Origin: Mycosynbacter sp964593465
Lineage (GTDB): Bacteria > Patescibacteriota > Saccharimonadia > Saccharimonadales > Saccharimonadaceae
Length of the DNA: 64,000 bases
NCBI GenBank assembly: GCA_964593465.1
Contig: CAZQJY010000005.1
Span: 1-64,000, forward strand
Direction: 5' to 3'
The position numbers and the translations under genes were made by a program. Below the pieces are notes generated by a model, which was not told where the DNA came from, searched no databases, and was given only the letters and a program-made list of their open reading frames with translations. Numbering within the stretch: position 1 is the stretch's first letter; each line of letters opens with the position of its first letter. Positions 42,029 through 48,577 of this stretch are shown here, piece after piece.

Positions 42029-42949
42029 TCAAACAATACCTTTTATCATAGCTACGTAATTTGCCGCCTTCTCATTATTAAAACTACCCGTAGCCAATGC
42101 GGGATTGGTGTTTGCCTCCAACACGACCCAGTCACCAGATTGGTTATTCTGCATAATATCAACACCCACTACGATTCGATTGGTAGCATCTCGAACACGT
42201 CCCGCAAGCCTCAAGGCTACTGAGTCAAGCTCTACATCTTTATCGGGTACTGAACCCTGAGAAGTGTTACTCAAATGCGACCCTTCAATTCTTGGGCGCC
42301 AAAAAATCAAAGGACGCGCCTCACCAAGCCACAACACCCGATAGTCACCATCATTAGTAACCATTTCCTGCACGACAAACGGCTCGCGCGCGCTACCTAA
42401 AACTTCCGCAAGCTCTTCTTGAGTCTGCACAAGATAGTTATCAGATCCCATCGTACCCATCGACGCCTTTGCGATGAGAGGAAATTCCACTTTCTGCGCC
42501 CTCACAAATTGACTTAGGTCGCTACCATTCCATTGTGCATATGTCTGTGGCACCGGTATATCATGAAGTGCAAATAATACAGCCTGCGACAACTTGCCGA
42601 ATGCAGCACCTACATCCTCCCTGTCAATAAAAATCTTTCCATGATGCTCAACATACAAAGCAACCGCTTTTGCATAATCAGCATAGAAGCCCATATCCCT
42701 ATGCACTCCTCTTACGTGCACAACATCATACGCTCCAACGTCCCGTTTTGTTGTCGAATCAAAAATCTGCACTTTATCGGCACTAATACTAAACTCCAAT
42801 CTATCAAGACTTGTAAAGGCAAGTTCAATATTGTCGTCAACTTGCTGCACGGTAGCTACAAATTCATGCAGCCGCTTGACAACCAAATCATCCTTGCTGT
42901 CTATCCAACTGCCTTGTCGAGAACTTGTAATAAGTAGTACTTGAACCAT
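42029..42949 (-). CDS. RimK-like ATP-grasp ligase (fourth of the island)
   Basis: A 306-residue ATP-grasp protein. The N-terminal preATP-grasp part starts MVQVLLITSSRQGSWIDSKD. ATP binding: FPLIAKASMGTMGSDNYLVQ; later PFVVQEMVTNDGDYRVLWLG and the Mg site VVLEANTNPALATGSF. TATAAT lies about 13 nt upstream of the ATG on the minus strand, with a GAAGAA stretch between. It forms a two-gene unit with the ligase at 41140. Two-ligase pairs are known in graspetide systems, but no precursor peptide gene is visible next to it. Confidence 0.85.
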   Translation of the reverse strand: MVQVLLITSSRQGSWIDSKDDLVVKRLHEFVATVQQVDDNIELAFTSLDRLEFSISADKVQIFDSTTKRDVGAYDVVHVRGVHRDMGFYADYAKAVALYVEHHGKIFIDREDVGAAFGKLSQAVLFALHDIPVPQTYAQWNGSDLSQFVRAQKVEFPLIAKASMGTMGSDNYLVQTQEELAEVLGSAREPFVVQEMVTNDGDYRVLWLGEARPLIFWRPRIEGSHLSNTSQGSVPDKDVELDSVALRLAGRVRDATNRIVVGVDIMQNNQSGDWVVLEANTNPALATGSFNNEKAANYVAMIKGIV

Positions 42950-43034
42950 ATTTTCTTCTTATATTATACACCGACTAGAGTAATCTATTGCACTATAATA
43001 CCGATATATTCTGCTCATTCTTACACGTAGACTG

Positions 43035-43063
43035 TTGACATTTTTACCTGCCCCCTGTATACT
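43035..43063 (+). promoter_or_regulatory. Promoter of rplJ-rplL
   Basis: TTGACA (43035-43040), 17-bp spacer, TATACT (43058-43063): close to consensus. Start expected near 43070, leaving a leader of nearly 200 nt. The remainder of the 42950-43266 spacer holds only the -10 of the converging ATP-grasp gene and the leader RNA. Confidence 0.92.
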
Positions 43064-43069
43064 CCGTAG

Positions 43070-43212
43070 AGACATTGCCAGAGACAGTAGCCGCAGAAGG
43101 GAAACCGACGCTTAATCCGCTACCGAGGAATGATATAAACATTCTTTATTGTAAGTCTTTGGTAATGCGAGAACCTGAGACTTATTTTAATATCAGGCAA
43201 TCTCACATTACC
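43070..43212 (+). ncRNA. Ribosomal protein L10 leader RNA
   Basis: The leader contains the known L10-leader elements: AGACAGTAGCCGC at 43082-43094, CTTAATCC at 43121-43128 and GCTACCGAGGAA at 43129-43140. GTAGC (43087-43091) pairs with GCTAC (43129-43133). In other bacteria excess L10-L12 complex binds this RNA to repress its own operon. A second long hairpin follows: GGTAATG 43161-43167 with CATTACC 43206-43212, with inner pairs GAGA/TCTC and CCTGA/TCAGG. It has no T tract, so it is not a simple terminator. Confidence 0.82.
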
Positions 43213-43266
43213 ACCTTAACAATCCGGCCGAAACAACAATAGAAACTAAAGCTATTAGGAGATTTT

Positions 43267-43788
43267 ATGGCAATTACCCGCGATAAAAAACAAGCTTTGG
43301 TTGCCGACTTCAGTGATACGCTCGCTGCATCGAAACTCACCGTATTTGCTCAGTACCAAGGGCTCAGCGTCGCTGACCTCCAGGCACTGCGTGCTGCTGC
43401 ACGTGCACAGGGCGTCAAGATCCTCGTGATCAAAAATCGCCTTGTCCGCGTTGCTTTGCAAGCAAACGACACCTACAAAGACACCGACACTTCGGCACTT
43501 GCTGGACAGTTGCTCTACGCGACCAGTGACAGTGACGAAATTGCTCCCGCAAAAGTACTCGATGAGTTTGCAAAAACTCACGACACACTTAAATTTGCAG
43601 GTGCTTTTTCTGCCGAAGGAACCGTGCTGTCTGTCGATGAAGTAAAAGCACTTGCGGGTCTACCGAGCCGCGAACAACTTATCGCAGAAACTGTTGCACA
43701 GCTGCTTTCACCAGTACACGACGTTACCAATGCGCTTTCGGGCAATTTGCACGCGCTACTCGATGGTGTCGAAGCAAAGGCTGCGTAA
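43267..43788 (+). CDS. rplJ: 50S ribosomal protein L10
   Basis: L10 anchors L7/L12 dimers to the ribosome stalk. The 173 residues have AQYQGLSVADLQALRAAARA near residue 34 and KILVIKNRLVRVALQ, with LAGLPSREQLIAETVAQLLS before the C-terminal L12-binding helix. AGGAG lies 5 nt before the ATG. It is expected to be autoregulated through the upstream leader RNA. Confidence 0.97.
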   Translation: MAITRDKKQALVADFSDTLAASKLTVFAQYQGLSVADLQALRAAARAQGVKILVIKNRLVRVALQANDTYKDTDTSALAGQLLYATSDSDEIAPAKVLDEFAKTHDTLKFAGAFSAEGTVLSVDEVKALAGLPSREQLIAETVAQLLSPVHDVTNALSGNLHALLDGVEAKAA

Positions 43789-43836
43789 CACTCGGCAATC
43801 AATTTACACAATTAACGTATATAAAAGGAGTCAATC

Positions 43837-44217
43837 ATGGCTGATATTGCAAAACTTGCAAAAGAACTGACAGGCCTTACTGTCCTCGAAGTAAACGAAC
43901 TTAAAAACGTCCTCAAAGACGAATACGGCATCGAGCCAGCTGCTGCAGCTGTTGCCGTTGCTGGCCCTGCTGCTGGCGGTGATGCTGCTGGTGCTGAAGA
44001 CGAAAAGAGCGAATTCACTGTACAACTTAAAGATGCTGGTGCACAAAAAGTTGCCGTGATCAAAGCTGTGAAAGAAATCACAGGTCTTGGTCTTGGTGAA
44101 GCAAAAGCGCTTGTAGACGACGCTCCTAGCGCCATTAAAGAAAAAGTTTCTAAAGACGACGCAGAAGCTGCTAAGAAGCAACTCGAAGAAGCTGGCGCAT
44201 CAGTCGAACTCGTATAG
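43837..44217 (+). CDS. rplL: 50S ribosomal protein L7/L12
   Basis: L12 recruits translational GTPases. The 126 residues show the N-terminal dimerisation helix (KELTGLTVLEVNELKNVLKD), an Ala/Gly hinge, and the C-terminal domain (KVAVIKAVKEITGLGLGEAK, VDDAPSAIKEKVSKDDAEAA). AAAAGGAG precedes the ATG. It follows rplJ by 48 nt and ends at a strong terminator. Confidence 0.98.
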   Translation: MADIAKLAKELTGLTVLEVNELKNVLKDEYGIEPAAAAVAVAGPAAGGDAAGAEDEKSEFTVQLKDAGAQKVAVIKAVKEITGLGLGEAKALVDDAPSAIKEKVSKDDAEAAKKQLEEAGASVELV

Positions 44218-44247
44218 TTTGACCTTTTCGGCCGTGATTGGATAGGG

Positions 44248-44279
44248 AAAAGCCACTTGCATATAGCAAGTGGCTTTTT
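44248..44279 (+). terminator. Terminator of rplJ-rplL
   Basis: AAAAGCCACTTGC (44248-44260) pairs perfectly with GCAAGTGGCTTTT (44266-44278), loop ATATA, ending in a T tract. Confidence 0.95.
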
Positions 44280-44349
44280 GTCGTCAATAACAAAATTAAC
44301 AACATTTTATCACCGACTACTGTTTGGTCTGTGGATACAGTCGATAAAC

Positions 44350-44386
44350 TTGACAACAACCCCTACACTACGCTATATATAGGGGT
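44350..44386 (+). promoter_or_regulatory. Promoter with overlapping inverted repeat (candidate operator)
   Basis: TTGACA (44350-44355) and TATATA (44374-44379) form a promoter with 18-bp spacer. ACCCCTA (44359-44365) and TAGGGGT (44380-44386) are a perfect inverted repeat 14 nt apart lying on the promoter. Because the repeat lies at or before the expected transcript start, it is more likely a protein-binding operator than an RNA hairpin. Confidence 0.55.
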
Positions 44387-44423
44387 GATAGTATAAAAAA
44401 CACAGACAAGGAACTGCGAGAAT

Positions 44424-44939
44424 ATGTCTGAATTACCAGAAAAACAAGTCAAACGACTGAAATCGCTCATTCAAGATGCCGAAACTAACTTAGCAGCCGC
44501 CAAGGAACTTTTGATTAGCATTTTGGGTGAAGATGATACTGTCGTAACACCACGAAGTAGCCAAGAAGATGTCACTGGCAAAGTTGTCGAGGGTGTGTTC
44601 GATGGCCAAATGATGATTGGCCCAGATGGCAAAAACTACCCCGTACCAGCCAACTACGCCAGCAAGTCTAAGCTTGTCGAGGGCGACATGCTCAAACTCA
44701 CGATTACCGATGATGGCGGATTCGTCTATAAACAAATCGGCCCAGCCGTACGTAAGCAAATTATTGGTACTTTGCAACAGCACGATGGCGCCTACTATGT
44801 AGAGGCCAGTGGCCGCGAATACCGTATTTTACTTGCCAGCGTAACCTACTTCCGCATTGCGGTGGGCGACCAAGTAACAATCATTATCCCAGAAGACAAT
44901 CCCGAGGCAACCTGGGCAGCTGTCGAAGCTGCGCTATAG
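44424..44939 (+). CDS. Unknown protein with N-terminal coiled coil and OB-like C-terminal region
   Basis: A 171-residue soluble protein. Residues 1-35 form a helical, coiled-coil-like segment (KQVKRLKSLIQDAETNLAAA). The remainder is beta-rich with GKVVEGVFDGQMMIGPDGKN, KLVEGDMLKLTITDDGGFVY and VGDQVTIIIPEDN, which resembles small beta-barrel folds. No known family recognised. It follows rplL and has its own promoter with an inverted repeat. A role near the ribosome or RNA polymerase is possible but only suggested by location. Confidence 0.75.
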   Translation: MSELPEKQVKRLKSLIQDAETNLAAAKELLISILGEDDTVVTPRSSQEDVTGKVVEGVFDGQMMIGPDGKNYPVPANYASKSKLVEGDMLKLTITDDGGFVYKQIGPAVRKQIIGTLQQHDGAYYVEASGREYRILLASVTYFRIAVGDQVTIIIPEDNPEATWAAVEAAL

Positions 44940-44948
44940 CATAAGATA

Positions 44949-44977
44949 TTGCGTAAAACACAAGACTATGGTATTAT
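44949..44977 (+). promoter_or_regulatory. Promoter of the alpha-CTD-like orphan gene, inside a terminator
   Basis: TTGCGT (44949-44954), 17-bp spacer, TATTAT (44972-44977). The -10 lies exactly in the loop of the terminator hairpin of the upstream gene. Confidence 0.55.
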
Positions 44978-44992
44978 AACCATAGTCTTTTT
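44962..44992 (+). terminator. Terminator of the 44424 gene
   Basis: AAGACTATGG (44962-44971) pairs perfectly with CCATAGTCTT (44980-44989), followed by TTT. The loop TATTATAA doubles as the -10 of the next gene. Confidence 0.88.
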
Positions 44993-45035
44993 GCATCCGC
45001 AGAAGATAGAAACCCGACAATGGAAGGTTGTCGCC

Positions 45036-45647
45036 ATGAAAAACGACACTGCTCACACCAGTGAGACACAAGGCATCGCGCCTCTGGCTCGTGGTGAGCT
45101 AATCCAAAGGATCACCGATGGCGGCTTCGCGTGCGGCTTCTGGGCCCTATACGACGCCGCAAGCTGCAAAGTCTCCCCCTACACATGGAGCGTGCTGCGT
45201 ATGCGTGAGCACGACAGACTGCCACTATGCACCTTGGAAACACTCACCGACGACCAGCTTCGCGAGATCAGCGATATCGACCATGGATGCTACGTGATAC
45301 ACAGCTGGCGTTCAGGAAAGAGCTACGGGCTGCCTCACAAGCTCAGGACCTCGCTCGACGAGGCAGCAGGAAAGGCAATTCAGGCCATCTTGGTCGAATA
45401 TCTCAAGCCCATCGAAGAGCTGTCACGGAGACACGGCGGAGTTAGTCTGCCGCTTGGCAATACCGAAGCTCAGAGCCTCGGCACTCGGATCCTCAACGCG
45501 ATCAATCGCAGAGGTATTATGGACCTGGTGGAGCTGACTGAGATGACGCGCACCGAGTTCATGAGCCCTCGTGGAGTTGGCGAAGGCATGGCGACTCAGG
45601 TGGCAGACTTGCTTGCCGAGCACCAGTTGCAGTTCGCTAGCGAGTAA
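45036..45647 (+). CDS. GC-rich orphan protein with alpha-CTD-like helix-hairpin-helix
   Basis: A 203-residue cytoplasmic protein. Residues 1-150 are unknown and contain five cysteines. The C-terminus (about 155-200), RILNAINRRGIMDLVELTEM then RGVGEGMATQVADLL, resembles the helix-hairpin-helix of the RNA polymerase alpha C-terminal domain, as in rpoA of this window. ATG 45036 has a GGAAGG site. Codons favour AAG, GAG, CAG and include CGG and AGG, unlike the neighbours. It lies as a single unit between a promoter and a GC-rich terminator. Probably acquired; DNA or polymerase binding is an inference. Confidence 0.75.
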   Translation: MKNDTAHTSETQGIAPLARGELIQRITDGGFACGFWALYDAASCKVSPYTWSVLRMREHDRLPLCTLETLTDDQLREISDIDHGCYVIHSWRSGKSYGLPHKLRTSLDEAAGKAIQAILVEYLKPIEELSRRHGGVSLPLGNTEAQSLGTRILNAINRRGIMDLVELTEMTRTEFMSPRGVGEGMATQVADLLAEHQLQFASE

Positions 45648-45671
45648 CCCCACACACAGCTCATTGTCGGG

Positions 45672-45700
45672 ACCCCCTGGTTTTTACAGCCAGGGGGTTT
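45672..45700 (+). terminator. Terminator of the orphan gene at 45036
   Basis: ACCCCCTGG (45672-45680) pairs with CCAGGGGGT (45690-45698), ending in TTT. Confidence 0.85.
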
Positions 45701-45764
45701 CGCACATCTCACAACAGACATATTTTACGCAAAAGTGTACAATAGGGAGTGATGAGGGAGAGTT

Positions 45765-47204
45765 ATGCCAGTCGCACTGTATCGTAAATACCGCAGTAAG
45801 TCACTCGATGAAATCGTAGGTCAAACACATGTGACCGACGTACTTCGTCGTGCATTGGCGGTAGAAAAGATTGCCCATGCGTATCTATTGACTGGCCCAC
45901 GTGGTGTTGGCAAGACATCCATTGCGCGAATCTTGGCGCACGAGATTAACGAGCTAGAGTATTCCGACGATAGCGAACACTTAGATATTATAGAAATTGA
46001 TGCCGCCAGTAACAATGGCGTCGACGATGTGCGTGAACTGCGCGAAAAAGCCCTCATCGCGCCCGCCAGCGCCAAAAAGAAGGTCTACATCATCGACGAG
46101 GTGCATATGCTGTCGAAGCCAGCGTTTAATGCGTTACTCAAAATCCTCGAGGAGCCGCCAGCACACATCGTCTTCATCCTCGCGACAACTGATTTTGATA
46201 AGCTACCAGATACAATTGTGAGTCGTACTCAGCGCTACCACTTCCATACCATTTCGCAGGAGAAAGTTACTGCACATTTGACAGACATTGCCAAAAAAGA
46301 GAATATCCAGATAGAGCCGGCCGCACTTGCTATCATCGCCGCTCGTGGTGGCGGCAGTCTACGCGATAGCCTGAGTCTACTTGATCAAATCCAAAACTCT
46401 AGTGACGGTTCTGACGATATCACGACTAGTGACGTCGAACGGGCGCTGGGCCTCGCCACACAACATGAAATTGCTTCACTTATAGCGGCGCTCTTGAGTG
46501 CAAATCCAAAATCGATTATTTCGCACTCTGAAGCAATTACTTCGCGAGGAGTAAGCGCTGTCACCTTAGCGTCGCAACTCACAAATGCTATCACCGCTCA
46601 ACTAGCCGAAAGACCTGCACTCGTTGCGCTACTTGAAGGCCTGATGGAAGTACCGAAATCATCACACCCAAGTACCAAACTCCTCGTAACACTTCTTTCG
46701 CAAGCCACCATTGCCAAACCCAAAACTGTCGCACAGATAGCACATATACCAGTAGCTCCTGTCGTCGCCACACCTTTACCTGCTCCTGCATCGCCCAAGG
46801 TAACACAAAAAACAGTGGCAAAAAAAGCTGCAGCAAATTCAGAGCCAGCTCCAATGCTGACACCAAAACAGATGCCCACCACGCCTACAGACCTTTCTAA
46901 ATTTGACTGGGATGCCGTCCTTGCACGTGCCAAAACACATCATGCCGCGCTTAATTCCATCTTGTCAAAATGCACCGCAGAAGTACAAGGGGAAAAGGTC
47001 GTACTCTACGCTGGCCGCAAGTTTAACAAAACCAAGCTCGACAGCGCCAAATATCGTCCGATTTTGGGGCAAATTATTGCCGAAACAGGTGCCGGTAGCG
47101 ATGTGCACCTAGAAATACTGGGTGAGACCGCCCCACCAAAAGATGCCCAAGCTGCTAAGATAGCTGCTATGATGGGTGGAGGAGAAGAAGTAGATGTCGA
47201 ATAA
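45765..47204 (+). CDS. dnaX: DNA polymerase III gamma/tau subunit lacking the zinc module
   Basis: Clamp-loader ATPase. The 479 residues have YRKYRSKSLDEIVGQTHVTD at the start, Walker A LLTGPRGVGKTSIARILAH, Walker B VYIIDEVHMLSKPAFNALLK and SRTQRYHFHTIS. Between Walker A and the DIIEIDAASNNGVDDVREL motif the four-cysteine zinc module found in most DnaX proteins is absent; only about 15 residues (EINELEYSDDSEH) remain. The C-terminal third is Ala/Pro-rich linker plus a tau-like end. AGGGAGAG precedes the ATG; TACAAT lies about 20 nt upstream. It overlaps dnaB by 11 bp. Confidence 0.95.
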   Translation: MPVALYRKYRSKSLDEIVGQTHVTDVLRRALAVEKIAHAYLLTGPRGVGKTSIARILAHEINELEYSDDSEHLDIIEIDAASNNGVDDVRELREKALIAPASAKKKVYIIDEVHMLSKPAFNALLKILEEPPAHIVFILATTDFDKLPDTIVSRTQRYHFHTISQEKVTAHLTDIAKKENIQIEPAALAIIAARGGGSLRDSLSLLDQIQNSSDGSDDITTSDVERALGLATQHEIASLIAALLSANPKSIISHSEAITSRGVSAVTLASQLTNAITAQLAERPALVALLEGLMEVPKSSHPSTKLLVTLLSQATIAKPKTVAQIAHIPVAPVVATPLPAPASPKVTQKTVAKKAAANSEPAPMLTPKQMPTTPTDLSKFDWDAVLARAKTHHAALNSILSKCTAEVQGEKVVLYAGRKFNKTKLDSAKYRPILGQIIAETGAGSDVHLEILGETAPPKDAQAAKIAAMMGGGEEVDVE

Positions 47205-48552
47205 AGCCAAGGTAAAAGATATTAGCGCACGTATACCCCCGCAAAACCTCGACGCAGAAAAAAGTCTGCTTGGCGCTGTATTGATCGATGAAGAGGTACT
47301 ACCAGACGTTACTGAGCTTGTGAAACCCAAAGATTTCTACGAAAAATCACATGAAATGGTCTTCGATGCCATGGTGCGGCTATACGAACGCCATAAGCCC
47401 GTAGACATGCTCACACTAACTGATGAGCTCAGGCGCAAGGACCAGCTAGAGATTATCGGTGGTGCAGCCTACCTTTCTGAGCTCACCAACTATGTACCCA
47501 CAGCCGCCCACGCAGAAGCATACGCTGATCTAGTAGCACAAAAAGCCGTACGCCGTCGCCTTATCCATGCCAGCAGCGAGATTACCGAACTCAGCTACGA
47601 TGAAGATCAAGAGACCCAGGAACTACTAAGCAGAGCCGAGTCTGAGCTGTTCAGTGTGAGCGACCAGTCACTTAAACAAGATCTCGTCAGTATAGAGAAT
47701 GTACTGACAGAGAGTTTCGACCGCATGGAAGAGTTGCATCGCAACAAGGGTGCCCTGCGAGGCATCAAAACAGGCTACCGCGATCTTGACAATATGACAG
47801 CAGGCCTGCAACGCAGCGACCTCATTATCCTAGCTGCTCGCCCAGCGATGGGTAAGACAACGCTAGTGACAAACCTGGCCTACAACGTTGCCACGATCGA
47901 GCAAAAAGCCGTCCTATTCTTCAGTCTCGAGATGAGCAAAGAACAGCTAGTGGATCGTATGCTGGCTGATGCTAGTGGAGTCGACGCTTGGAATATCCGC
48001 ACCGGTAATTTGAGTGATGATGATTTCTCTAAACTATCCGATGCCATGGGGGAGATGGCAGAGGCACCGATTTATATCGATGACAAGCCCGGTCTATCTG
48101 TACTCGAAATGCGCACAAAGGCTCGCCGTATTGCTCACGAACAAGAGCTAGGCTTGATTGTCGTGGACTACCTACAGCTCATGCAGGGTAGCGGCCGCCA
48201 CGACGGTAATCGCGTGCAAGAGGTGAGTGAGATTTCGCGTGGACTCAAGCTAGTTGCACGTGAGCTAAATGTACCGCTCATAGCCCTTAGCCAGCTCAGC
48301 CGTAGCGTTGAAACCCGTACGCCGCCAATTCCGCAACTATCTGACCTGCGCGAGTCTGGCTCAATCGAGCAGGACGCTGATATCGTGAGTTTCATCTACC
48401 GACCTGGCTACTACGAACCAGATAATCCAGACGTACAAAACATTACTGACCTTATCATCGCTAAGCACCGTAACGGCCCTGTAGGTAAAGTGCAGCTATA
48501 CTTCCACCCAGAGCGCTTGCGTTTTATGTCGCTCGACAAGCGTCACGACTAG
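47194..48552 (+). CDS. dnaB: Replicative DNA helicase DnaB
   Basis: Hexameric 5'-3' helicase of the replication fork. The 452 residues contain the N-terminal domain (PPQNLDAEKSLLGAVLIDEE), Walker A LIILAARPAMGKTTLVTNLA, the LFFSLEMSKEQLVDRML motif, and the DNA-binding loop with GLIVVDYLQLM and LSQLSRSVETR. Length is typical. The ATG lies inside the dnaX 3' end after a GGAGGAGAAGAAG ribosome-binding site, so the two replication genes are co-translated. Confidence 0.97.
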   Translation: MSNKAKVKDISARIPPQNLDAEKSLLGAVLIDEEVLPDVTELVKPKDFYEKSHEMVFDAMVRLYERHKPVDMLTLTDELRRKDQLEIIGGAAYLSELTNYVPTAAHAEAYADLVAQKAVRRRLIHASSEITELSYDEDQETQELLSRAESELFSVSDQSLKQDLVSIENVLTESFDRMEELHRNKGALRGIKTGYRDLDNMTAGLQRSDLIILAARPAMGKTTLVTNLAYNVATIEQKAVLFFSLEMSKEQLVDRMLADASGVDAWNIRTGNLSDDDFSKLSDAMGEMAEAPIYIDDKPGLSVLEMRTKARRIAHEQELGLIVVDYLQLMQGSGRHDGNRVQEVSEISRGLKLVARELNVPLIALSQLSRSVETRTPPIPQLSDLRESGSIEQDADIVSFIYRPGYYEPDNPDVQNITDLIIAKHRNGPVGKVQLYFHPERLRFMSLDKRHD

Positions 48553-48577
48553 CTTTTGTGCTACAATATAGGGAGTA

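Noticed and set aside
41140..42949. Complete graspetide gene cluster
   Set aside because: Two adjacent ATP-grasp ligases fit, but no precursor peptide ORF with repeated Thr/Asp/Glu core motifs or dedicated transporter is visible nearby, so the claim is kept to an ATP-grasp island.
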